A stretch of DNA of 64,000 nt from Todiramphus chloris collaris (Eukaryota; Chordata; Aves; Coraciiformes; Alcedinidae). The position numbers and the translations under genes were made by a program. Shown piece after piece: positions 13,801 to 25,971 of the stretch; position 1 is the first letter of the stretch, and each line of letters starts with the position of its first letter. The DNA is taken from positions 9,850,733 to 9,914,732 of the forward strand of contig JANVCC010000049.1 of NCBI GenBank assembly GCA_025345505.1, read 5' to 3'. The notes beneath the pieces were generated by a model, which worked only from the letters and a program-made list of their open reading frames with translations, made no database searches and had not been told where the DNA came from.

Positions 13801-16800
13801 GAAAAGTTTTGCAACTTTTTTCACATTTTTATCTTTGGTGGTAGATTTTTAGTAATTGCATTTTTTTTTTATCTGAATTCTGAAAACTAACTTCACTAAT
13901 GTTTAATAGCTTTCAACCGTGTATCGCGTCAGGACTATGGTGCAGTGGATCCTGGATTTACTATGAGGAGGAAAATGGAGCATTTAAGGGAAGAAAGGGA
14001 ACAAATAAGACAGCTTCGCAATGTATGTACCATTATTTACTGTATGCATGCAGTGCATTTAGCTTGCTCTGTACCACAATTTAAACTTTTATTATAAAGT
14101 CCAGTAGATCATGACAGTTGTACAAGGGTATCTGTAGTGATATTTTTTCATAAGGAATTCCGTATAATGGACTACACTAGTAGTATTTTTGGTGCAACCA
14201 CATTACCAGACAGGAACTAAATTGGTATTTTAGATGAAAAGTGAAGTGAAATGGAATTACTTTTTTTTTTTATGTTTGTTTTCAGTTTCTGAGGTTTCAG
14301 GTTTTCCTAGGGAGACAATAAACACAATAAGTCTGCTTGTGTTTGCCATTTGACCTGAGATTTGAGGATAGGTAGTCATAGTCTTCTGAATAGCCAAATG
14401 CTTTTTCGAGTGTAGAAAATTGCTGCAAGTCATACAATACTTAATTGGATCTAAATTTCAGGATTCCAGTAAGTTGTTTTCTGTATGGTTCCATTGTCAA
14501 GATATTTTAACAGTTACAGTTAACTGTAAATCATAGCAGCTCTGCTTTCCAGGGCAGTACAAATTTGGGATGTGACTTCCATGAACATTGTTTGTCTTGT
14601 CTAGTTCATTTCCTGAGCAGTGAAGGCTTAATGCTGGAGTGGGGAAAAAACATTCCCTTCTCTAGTTTGCAACGCCAGTGTGGGCACTTTTTGGCCATCC
14701 TTTCCTCAGCTATTTAACTGTCATATGCATGAGTGAAATACCCATTCCCAAAGTGGTTGTGTCCCCCCCCCCCCTTTTTTTTTTCCTCCTACTTGTAGTA
14801 AAACTGTGTGTGATTTCAAGCCACTGATTCTGTACACTAACAGCTAATGAGGTATTCAGACTAGCTTTTCTGTCCTTAAATTCTGTGCTCACCTGTTATG
14901 AGTACGGAGTTCATATGGCTTTTAGAGCTGTGTGTCATGGTAGTTGTTCACTGATTGTCTTTTTCAGCATATGTAGTTTTGTCACTTACAAAAATAAAAC
15001 AACCAACCAACAAAACCAAGCAAAGGGAATGTAAGGTTAATGATAGAGAAAAGAATGTTTGTACTCAGTACTGTGAATTGACTCCGTTTACCTCACTTTA
15101 GTATTAAAATGTTCCTTTTAAAATGAGTGCTTTTAAACACCCTGGATTTAAAATTAAGAATTAGCTAATGTTGAAAGTAACTTAGTTATGGACTTCTTAA
15201 TAGAATCTTGAATCGAGATTAAAAGTAATTCTGCCAGATGACATTGGAGCAGCATTGATGGATGGAGTAGTTCTTTGCCATTTAGCCAATCACATAAGGC
15301 CACGTTCTGTTGCCAGCATTCACGTACCGTCACCAGCAGTGGTAAGTCATTTATCTCACTTTTGTTGCATCTTATGTGAAAACAAACTTTTGAAGTTCAA
15401 TACCAAAACCGTCATGAATCATGTTTACCGTATTAGTTTACTACATTTCTCACTTCAGTTTTTGTGCAAGAAGTGTTAAAACAAAGCTCAGAAGTTCAGT
15501 TTAAGAGCTATTTTCATATATCAAGTCTTTGGAGATTTTATTTTACGTTTTAGCAACTGTAACTGAATTTGCATCAGAAATACACAATCCTTCACAAATA
15601 TATAATGAAGATCTAATATCCTGTCTTTACAGCCTAAACTCAGTATGGCAAAGTGCCGAAGAAATGTTGAAAACTTTCTTGACGCTTGTAAAAAATTGGG
15701 AGTTCCCCAGGTATACTGATTCCTCTATTTATTGCCTTGCTATTAATAACCACAGAAAATGTCAGCAAATATGGAAGTCGGGTTTTTTGGGAGGCTTAAT
15801 TGAAGGAGCAATAATAATTATAACACTGACTAGACAACCTGAAGATGTGAAAATAACTCCCATTTCTGGCCTGTGGCATGAACTTGAGAAAGCTAATTTA
15901 TGGGTTTCTAGTCAGTTTCATATAGTAAAAATAATATTGTCCTCCTTGAAAAATAAAATAACATCTAAACAAGAGAACTGATGTGAGAGGTTGATGTCGT
16001 AATATTGGAAAGTCTTGAGTTTAATAACTCACTTTGGCATGAATTTCAGTGTCTGCTTAGGAAAAATCCTGCAATTACAGAAATATGTACTCTAACTGAT
16101 TCACTCTCTTTTTTTGCATGGCCATAGTTGCAGCCCATTATTCATGCTTCAGTTGCTCAAGTTCATTCTCTCACTTCCCTGTATGAGGGGGGGAAAAATG
16201 CTAAAGATCAAACAATTTTCTGCGTATTATGAGACACAAAAATACCCTCCCTCATTTCTTTTTACTGGAAAAAGAAATGTAGTTCATGGTGTTAGAAGCC
16301 TGTGTTACTGCCCTTGCCACAGCTTCTGTATAGTGTGGAGCCACAGGCCTTTCAGAACTTAGAGATGTGAAGATTAGCCTCCTGAATTACATGTAACATC
16401 AGATAGCAGTTGGGAAAAGTTGCCCAGCTTGTGCTGAATTTGAAACCTAAAGGTTGACTTTCTTGGAGAATGGCTCATTACTGAGGACCCAGTCTATCAG
16501 CCCTTCCAAGTTTTCCCATGGGAAAAGTTGTTAGTAAGTCTTCAAACCAAGGAAAGAAGGGAAGTAGGCCACTGAGCCAACAGTGCCCATCAGCCTGTTT
16601 TTCTTGCTCTGCTTATGAAAAGAAACAGTCTTTGGTATTACAAAATTAGCTCTCTTTTATGTATCTTCTGATATTGTCATAGTTTTACTCTTAAAACAGA
16701 TCTTAGATATTAGTTTCTGACTGTTCCGTTACTGTAGAGAAACACATGTGAAATTTAAGGCCAAAGACATTTTCTGTGCAGGTCTTACAATGATGTATGC

Positions 16801-17004
16801 GTGACTTGAGAGAGCGTGTCTTTTTATCTGCCTTGGGGAAAAAACATGAATGAAGCTTGATACATGTACTGCTTTATTTTGCAGGAGAGACTTTGCTTGC
16901 CTCATCACATTCTGGAGGAAAGGGGCTTGGTGAAGGTTGGCCTCACAGTTCAAGCTCTCCTTGAATTGCCTGCGTTGAAAATATCTCAGCTTTCCTCCAT
17001 GTGA
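4790..17004 (+). CDS. LRCH2: LRCH2, 3' portion of gene (11 coding exons)
   Basis: Joined exons are 4790-4858, 7305-7353, 8484-8600, 10225-10269, 10730-10780, 11851-11908, 13910-14022, 15204-15341, 15633-15710 and 16885-17004 (ten segments here), with an optional 11272-11367 making the eleventh. Every junction is GT-AG and every phase joins cleanly, giving about 279 residues without the optional exon. The product matches my recollection of human LRCH2 throughout, for example the segments RRRSKQIRKEYFK, KSSSGNENDE, FTMRRKMEHLREEREQIRQL and ALMDGVVLCHLANHIRP. The last ~120 residues form a single calponin-homology domain. The family joins N-terminal leucine-rich repeats to this domain; relatives LRCH1 and LRCH3 bind DOCK-family exchange factors and the cortical cytoskeleton, so a cytoplasmic scaffold role is inferred. 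The first exons, leucine-rich repeats and acidic region are not in this window. Paralogues LRCH1/3/4 are excluded by the peptide match and by the IL13RA2 neighbour. Confidence 0.96.
4859..7304. other. LRCH2 intron
   Basis: Intronic sequence with an A-rich patch near 5403-5460 and a T18 run near 6841. No supported exon or RNA gene. Short open frames here lack splice context or homology. Confidence 0.6.
7305..7353 (+). CDS. LRCH2: LRCH2 exon (VSTDEVNSPVSPYSWQ)
   Basis: A 49-nt exon with acceptor ttatttttag and donor cag|gtaaat. One base completes the split codon, then 16 codons follow and the exon ends in phase 0. The human counterpart is VSADEVNSPLSPLTWQ, a close match in the serine/proline-rich linker. 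Confidence 0.93.
8268..8292 (+). repeat. poly(T) run, 25 nt
   Basis: An uninterrupted run of 25 T in an LRCH2 intron. No retroposed body is recognisable beside it, so I treat it as a simple homopolymer; its length is liable to sequencing and replication error. Confidence 0.9.
8484..8600 (+). CDS. LRCH2: LRCH2 exon (PLENQKD ... RKEYFK)
   Basis: A 117-nt exon of 39 complete codons, phase 0 to 0, with acceptor accttgtag and donor aag|gtaatg. It encodes PLENQKDSVDEQHWPETQ followed by a basic stretch RRRSKQIRKEYFK, nearly identical to human LRCH2. Confidence 0.95.
10225..10269 (+). CDS. LRCH2: LRCH2 exon (YKSSRKSSSGNENDE)
   Basis: A 45-nt exon of 15 codons, phase 0 to 0, with acceptor ttttgcag and donor gag|gtgaga. 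Human LRCH2 has YKSMRKSSSGNENDE here. Being symmetric and short, it could be skipped without a frame change. Confidence 0.93.
10730..10780 (+). CDS. LRCH2: LRCH2 exon (QDSDHTNVSPQSPVSSE)
   Basis: A 51-nt exon of 17 codons, phase 0 to 0, with acceptor ttcttttag and donor gag|gtacaa. It corresponds to human QDSDNANMSTQSPVSSE. In the known protein it is followed directly by the exon at 11851; the candidate exon at 11272 lies between them. Confidence 0.93.
11272..11367 (+). CDS. LRCH2: candidate symmetric cassette exon of LRCH2
   Basis: A 96-nt open segment (32 codons, phase 0 to 0) sits between two confirmed phase-0 exons. It has a strong acceptor (ttgctttcttttttaag) and a canonical donor (AAG|gtacct). 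It begins ECACSLTVVTLPYRVPNKVY and ends LLTLPPPVIK. The canonical human protein, as I recall it, joins the flanking exons directly, so this would be an alternative or lineage-specific insert next to the CH-domain linker. Good splice signals and frame compatibility favour it; absence of a remembered homologue counts against it. Confidence 0.45.
11851..11908 (+). CDS. LRCH2: LRCH2 exon (DYERTD ... FGLKPRS)
   Basis: A 58-nt exon with acceptor cttttaacag and donor cag|gtaagc, 19 codons plus one base. It encodes DYERTDSNAHGPFGLKPRS, matching human EYDRTDGFSHSPFGLKPRS. Confidence 0.94.
11909..13909. other. LRCH2 intron
   Basis: AT-rich intron with no recognisable exon, repeat or RNA gene. Confidence 0.6.
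13910..14022 (+). CDS. LRCH2: LRCH2 exon (pre-CH basic helix)
   Basis: A 113-nt exon with acceptor gtttaatag and donor aat|gtatgt. It encodes AFNRVSRQDYGAVDPGF then a charged helix TMRRKMEHLREEREQIRQL that leads into the CH domain. It is almost identical to human from FTMRRK onward. Confidence 0.96.
14023..15203. other. LRCH2 intron with C12/T10 run
   Basis: Intronic sequence. The only notable item is a C12 run followed by T10 at 14763-14784. No exon is supported. Confidence 0.6.
15204..15341 (+). CDS. LRCH2: LRCH2 exon, first half of CH domain
   Basis: A 138-nt exon of 46 codons, phase 0 to 0, with acceptor cttcttaatag and donor gtg|gtaagt. It encodes NLESRLKVILPDDIGAALMD followed by GVVLCHLANHIRPRSVASIH, the most conserved core of the calponin-homology domain in LRCH proteins. 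Confidence 0.97.
15633..15710 (+). CDS. LRCH2: LRCH2 exon, CH domain centre
   Basis: A 78-nt exon of 26 codons, phase 0 to 0, with acceptor gtctttacag and donor cag|gtatac. It encodes PKLSMAKCRRNVENFLDACK followed by KLGVPQ, matching the human CH domain. Confidence 0.97.
15711..16884. other. LRCH2 last intron
   Basis: The open frame that runs from the CH-domain exon into this intron is simply read-through past a good gtatac donor. Nothing else is recognisable. Confidence 0.6.
16885..17004 (+). CDS. LRCH2: LRCH2 terminal coding exon
   Basis: The acceptor is ttattttgcag; 39 codons are followed by TGA at 17002-17004. It encodes ERLCLPHHILEERGLVKVGL and then TVQALLELPALKISQLSSM, the end of the CH domain and the short tail. 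Human ends in LPTTKASQLSVA, so only the last ten residues differ noticeably. Confidence 0.97.
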   Translation, partial: ERLCLPHHILEERGLVKVGLTVQALLELPALKISQLSSM

Positions 17005-18784
17005 CATGACTACTTGGAAGCTAGACAATGTACCATTTGATCTGTTGATTTGCTCTGAGGCAGTTCAGCTTCTTAACTTGGGAACATCCAAGCCATCAAA
17101 AACTACTATCTGTCCAGATGCTGTAGAGAGCCTTACTTTGGAGTTGTACGTGAAAACGTTGGAGTCAGCTGACAGTTAACATAGTTACTCTTTTTTTCTT
17201 TTGTTGTTGGATGCACAAAGAGATTGTGGTAGCATCAAGTTCTCTTTCCAGTTAAAGTTAAAAGCTACCATTTAGCATCTCACACTGTTACAGTTAAATG
17301 CTGGATTTATTTTCCTACATTGAAAATGTTGTTTGAATTATTTTAGAAGTACAAAGCACACACCTCCCTCACTTTAATCTTTCAAGTCAATCATTTGATG
17401 GAAAAGTAAGGCAAAAATTTAGTGGTGGTGTGATGGTAAAAATGCAAGCGACTGATCACTTACAAACCACTTTCATTCTTTCAGAAAGAGAATTTGTGTT
17501 CTTTATTTTTTGCACTCCTGATTGTAACTTACACACTTCTAACGTTGCCAGTATTTAGTCTGAGTGTATGGTGATTACATAAAACAGTATACCATGGGAA
17601 AAGGACACATTTTATTGAGTTTTTTTCCAGTCTTCTAGGTTGGTGCCAAATATTTTTTTCAGTTGTACTGTAGATTGTTTACATGTGAAGTGCCTGTGTA
17701 ATTGATAACTCTTAACAGTCTTAAACATTTTTGAAATTTCTTTGTTTGAAATAGATAAAATGGAAATTTTTAAATATTTTAATAGTTTTTTGTAAAATCA
17801 GTATGTGAAGATTTAAGTAATAATTCACATTTTTGATGTTGGGTGTTTTAAGTTTGTTGCGCAATTTAATTGGTTATTTTGTTGTCTAATAATTAGAAAA
17901 AACCTGTAAATACTTTTTATTTATGATATTTAATTTGATAATACCTAGTCACTTTTGGTTTAATGTATTGTTGGACAAGGAAAAAAGTTGTCTACTCTTC
18001 TTTAAGATAAATACACACAGTGAGTAAGACATGAGGACTAGTGATGCATTCAGAGTAATTTAGGACATTTTGATAAAACTGCCAAAATCTCAGGTTTATG
18101 CTGTGACTTTCAGGATTTTGTGTAATATTGCTCCTGATCTCACGTTACATTTTTACAACAGATATATCCATAATTCAGCTGGGAAATATCAGTGTTTATC
18201 TGTTTAGTAGTTATGGGATTATTGTGTAATTTACACAAGTGTGCCATAGCACACAAATCAGTTTGTACAGATGTCACTGTGCCAAGACGTTAGATTTTTC
18301 TGGGAAAATGTGAAGGAAAAAAAACCAAAACAACAAACCAACCAACAGTTTCCACTATAGTGGGTTTTTTTTTTAAACTTCTGAATTTTACATATTTTGT
18401 TGCTTCTGCACAAATTCTTCTTGTTTTGAGTACATTTGAAACCATACACAGTTGAGTTCTTCTCTAAACAAGTTGCAAATAATTTCACAATTTTGGTAAT
18501 AAATTTGTTTGCATTAGTTTGTTCTTCATGAATAGGTACCTCAATTAAAAAAGTTCTGTCTGTCACAGATTTTCTATTTCAAGCTAAGTTAATTTTGATT
18601 GAGGGATATGTTTGCCAAGCATGTAACAACATTTGATTCTGTTCTTTCCAATTGATCAAGGCCCCATGTAATGTAATTTATAAAAGAATGCGGGAGAGTT
18701 ATTGTTTACTCTTTACATCATGTACTATAGTCCTTAAAATCAGTAGCTGAGAGGAAAAAGAACCTTTTCCTGATTACAAGACTT

Positions 18785-18890
18785 TTCTTTTCTCTCTCCG
18801 CTCCTCTTTTCTCTCTCCGCTCCTCTTTTCTCNNNNNNNNNNTCTCCGCTCCTCTTTTCTCTCTCCGCTCCTCTTTTCTCTCTCCGCTCA
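18785..18890. repeat. 19-bp minisatellite interrupted by assembly gap
   Basis: Tandem copies of a 19-nt pyrimidine-rich unit, ctctccgctcctcttttct, identical from copy to copy, lie on both sides of a run of N. At least four to five copies are visible and the true array length is unknown. It lies about 1.8 kb downstream of the LRCH2 stop. Confidence 0.95.
18833..18842. other. assembly gap (10 N)
   Basis: Ten N characters inside the 19-bp tandem array. The round number suggests a placeholder rather than a measured size, so the array was probably collapsed. Confidence 0.97.
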
Positions 18891-21419
18891 GAAACATTAC
18901 TTTAAAATCCATTGAAACAAGCTGATTCATATGTAATAGTTAAAAAACACTGTTGTTTATACAGTGGAAAATACAGCTTGTGGAAAGACTGGTGTAAAAC
19001 TTTTTGCAAAGTCCCATATATAAATCTTCGGTTACATAATTAGTTGTTTCAGGAAGCTGGATTGCTTTGACCTTTGAAATACGGTGTTTCAAATCTCTCT
19101 AATTGGTTTTTAAATCATTCACATAATACTCCTTCTAACAACTTTAATCTCTATTTTTCATTAAGGGCAGTATTTGAAAAGTCACGGTAAGACTAACCTG
19201 AAAACATAATATTCATTGAGCAAAATGCTTGTTATCTGCTGCATATGAAGAACACAACCATTCAAAAAGAATAAGCCGTTTTCTTTAAATTCCTTGCTAT
19301 GGTATTTCTAACAACAAAGTTCTATTTCAGTATATTAGCCATAGAATTGCTGTCACTTCTAGTGATCTGGCTTAAACTGATCTACACTGTTTCATTTGAA
19401 TATGCTTTCTGATCTTAAAGTAACGTTTTTCCTTCTAGAACTAAATTTATAAAGTTATATCACAATGTAAACATTAAGAATTCCCTTGATGGCACATGCC
19501 AGATGCTTACCTTTTATTTTTTTTTTAATTAAGACTAGCTTATTTCTAAGTAACTTGAAAACTGAATTTGAAATTAAGGTACTCGTTTTCAACTATATCT
19601 CTGAATCTGAAAACTACTAAAATAGCATATTTTTTAGTACTCTGGAGGTCTTTCCCACAAACATTCTAGAAATAGTCTTGCTTTGCCATTCATTGGAAAT
19701 TATGACCTTCTTCATGCTTACTGGGAAGGATAATCATGATTCTTCCAGGGCTTTCTTTTTAGCACTGCAAAGATTAAGTCCTTCTAGTATCCTTAGGAGC
19801 AATCTGAGAAAAGGTCCACTGTGCCTGGATGAATCTTTTCTCTAAAAATGTTTATAATTCTAAGTTTAATTTTAAAGCAGCTCATGAAAACTTTTGCCAT
19901 CTTCCCTATATGAGAATTTGTCTACTATCCCCTTTCTCCCTTTTCATTTGATTCCCAGCATCTTCTTATTTATTTTTGTTTGTTCATAGATCTAGTGACT
20001 TCACATTGTTCATTACTGTGTGACACTTTGCTCCTTCCTTTACTCTTTTTTTAAGAAATTTCTCCAGTGGTATTGGTGAACTACTGTGATTCCAGAATCT
20101 CTGCTCCCAACATTTAGTATGTTTGAGATACCCTTTTCCTATTTTGTTTTGCATGCAATGTCATTACTTAATACTTGGTATAGCTGATGGTTAAAAACAA
20201 AGGCCTGCCCAATTCCTGTTGTAGTTGCTCAGTTTTTACTTTGGATGTGAAGAAAAGTCAACATTAAAAGCTTTAGGAAGCTGCATTAAGTTTTCCTAAT
20301 AAACTTAAGAGTTAACTAGGGTGCTTTTGTTATTCTGAGTGCTATATAAAGTTACTGCAATAATGTGTTACAAACTGCAAATTGGAGTGAATCAACACAC
20401 TGACAAGGCTTCTGACCTTGTGTATTTTTTTCTATTTTTTATGTCATTGGATGCAGCATGTCACACAATGAGTGATCTTTCATTTAAGCAATAATGTCCC
20501 AGATATTGCAAGATCTTAAATCAGTGGAGTTAGAATAACTGTTGTAAAGTGTGGTGATTTTACCACATAGTGTCTCAGAAATGCTTCATATCCAATATAT
20601 AATATTGTTAATCCAGTGTGCTAGCTGGGGCACTGCTGGGGCTGCAGAAACTTATCTACACCCATGTATTCGGAGGCTTTCCAAAATACAACCAAGAACT
20701 AAAATTACCATAAAATACGGAGGAATACATTTGAAAAAAAATAAATAACTAGGACATGAATCGTAAGAATTTCTGAGTAAAATCCCAGCTTCACTGAAGC
20801 CAATGCAGTTTTTGCTCTTGACTTCAGTTAAGATTTCATCTTTTTGATTTATGGAACATCTGAGCCAGAGACCATAGAACATGGTTTAAACTCGATTGCC
20901 ACTAGCATAGCTTTAGTGTCAAATTCTTCACTAAAAATAGTGATTTCTGGTAAGCCAGAAGAAGCTGTAAATTATTACACTGATGTACTTATTTAATACA
21001 AGTTTTCCAATATGCCATATAAGACAGTAGGAGACTTTGAAGCACAGCTTTCATACTATGGGAAGATATGTCACCTCACTGAAATTGCAAGTGAGGACTA
21101 CTGTCTTGCTACATACTACTATTTTATTTATTTACCGCACTGGTAACTTCATGTCAAATATCTTACATTAAGCAACAGTCTTCTCAGATTTTGACACAAA
21201 TCCATAGCCAGATTTAAACAGTAAATAAAAGAGCACCTGTTTTTGTTAAAACCAAATTTCCACATCTTCTATTGAAGAGGACAAAGGTCCAGCACTTTTC
21301 CTGATTACAAAAGGCAGAAAATAAGCAACGACAACAGCAGCAAGGTAAATTAACAAAACACCACCCCAACACACACAGAACTGGTGAAATATTTCCTGTT
21401 TACTGGTGACTCTGTAATT

Positions 21420-21441
21420 GGGGTGGGGGGGGGGGGTGGGG
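21420..21441 (+). repeat. G-rich run, possible G-quadruplex
   Basis: GGGG, T, G12, T, GGGG in 22 nt on the + strand, about 4.4 kb after the LRCH2 stop. If still within the transcript it could form a quadruplex in the 3' UTR. Confidence 0.6.
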
Positions 21442-22785
21442 AGGAAGGAAGTCATTTAGACCAGGAATGGGAATGACAAAGTATAGTTTTCCAAGGAGAG
21501 TGAACTGAGTTGGTTTCATGTTGAATCGCTTTATAATGAAAATCCTTTAGATTTTGAGAAAGAGGTGTTTTGTTGCTGCTTCATTCTGAGGAAGGAGAAT
21601 TCTTAAGTACACGGAGCTTTCCAGAGAGGTTACAATAACAAGGCATTTAGCATCTTTGTTTTACCAAAGACTGAATAGTTTGGATAGCTCTGTCCCAGTG
21701 CTGCAAAAAGCACTCTTGATTGTGTAGAGAACCTTGCCCATTCAAAGCCCAGGAGAGGGTACCTAGCTGGTGCTATTTGCCATACCCTCTGGCTTTGTAA
21801 CAGTGAGACTGGACTGTGTGGTGCAGCTTCTGAAGGAAATTCCTCCCTGCTTCATGCTGCATAGGCTGTGGAATTCTTCTAAATAGATCCTTGCAATCTG
21901 AATAAAAACACTAAGGAAAACAGTAACTTTACTTGCGAGTAATAGATAAGTAGATATTTACCAGTATTTAACTACTAGTGAGTATTTAATTATAGTGAGA
22001 CATGAGAAGCTTGCTCTAGGAACTACAGATCTTTACTGATTGAAAATTGCACCATGATTCTTAACAGATTAATGTCATCCTCTCATGTGAGTGAATCAAA
22101 ATAGTAATACTACTACTTGTTCCATATGCAACACTGTGCGATATATGTAAGTCATTTACAAACGGAGGGAAAAGCAAACTGTATTTTTTAATCAGGAATT
22201 TTATGGCACAGGTATTTTTGATAAAATAAATATGAAAGTAGAAAATTCCTCCCTGTGAAGAACGTTTCTGCTGGTCTTGGCTGCTAAAACAGAGAACGTG
22301 CTTTATTAACTGAATTTTAGACTAAACTTGCCACTTCACAAGGAGCTTTTCTGGTTCCTATCTTTCTTACATAATAAAATGCCACTTTGCTCTATTTTTC
22401 TTTTAAGTATTTCACATAGAATTCTGACAGCGTGTTATATTAAAATTGTGGTTATAGGAAGTGTTTATTCCCTCATTGGTTTTGACCTTTTTTAACAAGG
22501 GAGGCAAAATTGCTGTAAGCTACCAGATGAATTTCTATGAAAAGAATACAAGTTATTATAAAAATGACATAGTAAGTAATTTTTAGTTCAAATATTTTGT
22601 AGTCAAGTAAATTTTCAGTGAAGAGGTTTTCATTTATTTTTGGTTTTCTGTACAAATTTTGGAATCCTAATCTTAAAACCAAGAAGTCTTTCCAAGACTA
22701 CTTCAGTATCTTAGCAAATATAAAAAGAGAAAAATAGCTCAAACTGGTAGCAAATTTAACTGTGCTGAGAAGCTTTCCGTTTGGG

Positions 22786-22859
22786 CAGTGTTAGGTTTAT
22801 AGTTGAACTTGATGATCTTAAAGGTATTTTTCAACCTAAACGATTTTATAATTCTATGA
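22786..22859 (+). mobile_element. degraded CR1 3' end
   Basis: The sequence gttgaacttgatgatctt, a diverged ttcaacctaaacgatttta and a terminal attctatga match the order of the CR1 3' UTR core and tail. It is more diverged than the copy at 4182, so an older insertion. Confidence 0.8.
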
Positions 22860-25800
22860 CTTCAGTGAGACCAGAATTTCCCTCTGTAGTTTTATGAGCT
22901 ACAACATAAAATCAGTTATTTAATATGAATTCTTGCCACTAATGAGGATTTACTCACTTTCAAAACTGTGTGAAATAAGACAAACAGCATTTTTTATTTT
23001 TTCACCATAATTTTATTCTTGTGAAATAAATATTTGGAAGTAATCACAAAGATACTTCTATGTTGTGTTTAATTTTTAAATACGAGGGAGCCAGTGAAAT
23101 CTTTCTAGTTTTGGTATATTTGTTTAGAATTTGGTCATGCCATTCCTGGTCAGTATTAATATGCTTTCTGGAGCATGTGCTCTTCACATGCACATGTTAA
23201 TACAGTTGTGTTTACTGTATCAATGTGTAAACGTTAAGCATTACTGCAACTGTGGGAATTTGTAGCTGCAACTGTTCACGTCTGTTACACCAGTAGGTAA
23301 TGCAAGGCTTTGATTCCCCTGAGGAGCGCACGCAAGTATTGCAAAAGGGTTGTTTGGTGGATTACGTTGAGAATAATGTGAATACTTTTTTCTATTATGT
23401 AATGTGTAGAACACGGAAAATGTGATTGCTTTACAATTATCATTCAGTTGGTGTTCAGTTATTTTATTTTGTAACTCGTGATTATAAAACTCAGAAAATG
23501 CAATGTAACCAAACGATCAATATGTAAATGCGTGCAGGACATGACAGAAGTAGTTCTGAGGAACAGCTGGAGTGTGATCATTTGAAAATAGATGCTTAAA
23601 TTGTGTATATACTTGCAACATCTTTGATAGTGCATTTTAATTCATTTTTCATTTCATGCTCTTGTAAAGTGCATCTTTCACACTTCTGAATATTGTCTAT
23701 TTATAAAATACTGTATTAAGTGTTTTTCAGGACTTCCATTATTGCTGGATCTTCCAACATATATGTTTCTTTTGAAAAACTGTTGCTACTGTTAGTTTTT
23801 TGTAAATAGATTTTTGTATTGAATTTGCATGGATAAACCTCGCATTTCCAAAACCAGTGTACATACTCTGTGTATAAAATACAAACTTGTTTCATAACTA
23901 TCATGTAGTCAAGTTATTCAGTTTGATTTCATTTCAATTTTTATATATTCATAGTAAATAATGAGATTTTTTTGTTCTTTAAAACGCCTCTGTTGCCATT
24001 TTGATAGATAAATGACCTGCCATCAATCAGGAAATATGTTCTTTTATAGTGACAAACAAAAGAACTGTGAACTCTTATTCCAGGGAAATACAGGACACTT
24101 TTATGTATGAAGTATATTAGGACCACTTTTGACCAACAGGGACATCAGTGATGAGAGTATGTGATAAAGACGCATTCACTTGTAGCAGGGTCTTTATACA
24201 TTTACGTACTTCTCTGTCTTAAAGCAACATGAGAACGCCGTCTCTTACAGCATATTATCTGGAACAAATAAGTTTTTGAATCTTGCTAATGATAACCTTA
24301 ATCCAATATGGAAACTCCCACTGACAGTGGTGATCTGATCTGCTTCCCTTCTGCTCGCTGGACTGTATCTGGCAAAGGCACAGGTCACCTTCTGAGTGTT
24401 CTGCCGTCATTAATTGCCAGATCCAGCATTAGGGAAACAGCTGCCTGGTTTTGAAGCTGTAGTTCAGTTAGGTTTTTCAAATGTAGGTATGAATTCTATA
24501 TGATGAAACTTCTTTTATCTTAATTTTATCCTGTTTATTTAAAACTCTAGACAATTTTATTATTAGACATGAGTGCTGGAAGTAAATATTCTCTTTTGAG
24601 AAACATTTTCCCTGTAAGACTTAATTCTGCACCTGCACGCACCCGGCTGGTCTTTGTTTCCTCATGAAGCACAGTTTGGGACTATAAAGCAGAAACTGAG
24701 GAACAGGATTACAAAAAAAAGTGAACACCATTTCTTAACAAAGACATCCAAACAGTTGGAACTCCTTTTTTTGGGGGGTTTTTTTTTTTTTGGTTTTTTT
24801 TTTTGCGGTTACCATTGAGGGGATTGTGTTTGAAATGTTCCACGAGTCTGTTGTTTGGTTTCCAGCTATGAAGATTTGATCTGGTTGCCACAAACAAATA
24901 TGTTTCTTTATATTTAGATTATCGGTCGTGGATAACATGACTCAGACATGAACTTTTTACTGAGTCAACTTTTGTAAATGTCAGACTGCAGCTATAAACA
25001 TAACATGGATAGTTTACAATACCTGCCTGGGTAAAGGTGTCTGCTGCTGACAGGCTGCATTGATTCCAGGAAGAGTTGAGAACTAATGGCTCTGATTACA
25101 TTTTACAGATGTTTATTGCAGTGCTTCCTCCACCCTGCAATTCTTGAGGAGTAGTTCTTAGGTCTGTATAGGTCTTGCTGGCTGCAGCAACCTTTTCACG
25201 TCACTGAGTTTATTCAGCTTCTGTTTCCTAAATGAAAGAGGGTGAACTACTGATAAATAGAACTTCATTTCTTTCTGTTCAAGCTTGAAATCTGCATCTC
25301 TCTCCATAGGCTGTCAAAAGTGATACATGTTCTTATGCTGTCTGCTTTTACAGCCTCCAGTGTCCTGCTTACAGACCTGTTGTACATGTCTTGCTGTCAT
25401 CAGCTGGTGGCTTACTCTTGTTACGACTGTAGCCTTTTAACCTTTCTCTTGGATTAAGATGTGTCTACACCGGTGACAGATTTAACTACAGTGCCCCAAG
25501 CTAGCACTGCTGTTCTAATACTCTTAGTTTGTGGAAACTCTGTGAGAGTTCAGGAAATAAATAAATAAATATCTCCTCATCCATAGTTTGACACACTTCT
25601 CGTGTTCCTGATTCTGTGTTCAAATACATTAATCAGGTACTCTGAAGGACTAGAAATATAACTCAAATGGCTATTAGAACCTTTCCAAGACTATTTTTCA
25701 AAAAATTTGGCTTTTAATGTTGCAGTGACTTCAGCAGATTAAATCTGTTTGCAAAATGCATACATAATTATTTGTGGGTTTAATTAGTTAGGCTTCGTTA

Positions 25801-25971
25801 ATGATGCAATTCTCATGCTAATAATAATCTAATCATATAGCCAAAGAGTAGATTTTAACGCAAATCTAGTTTTCACACCTATAACACATCTCCTTCAGAA
25901 CTAAATGATGCACAACTCAGCACAAGAACTCATAGCTAACGTAAGGGCAATATAATAAGAATTAGAACATG

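Larger units (their letters stand above)
17005..25971 (+). other. LRCH2 3' UTR and downstream flank
   Basis: About 9 kb of AT-rich sequence after the LRCH2 stop with no supported coding exon. Several AATAAA hexamers occur (for example near 18498, 20299 and 21224), but none is clearly better than the others, so the poly(A) site cannot be fixed by eye. It contains a minisatellite with an assembly gap, a G-run, and a degraded CR1 end, listed separately. Confidence 0.5.

Noticed and set aside
15529-15981. 150-codon open frame around the second CH-domain exon
   Set aside because: It is out of frame with the real exon at 15633-15710 and runs through its splice sites; no homology.
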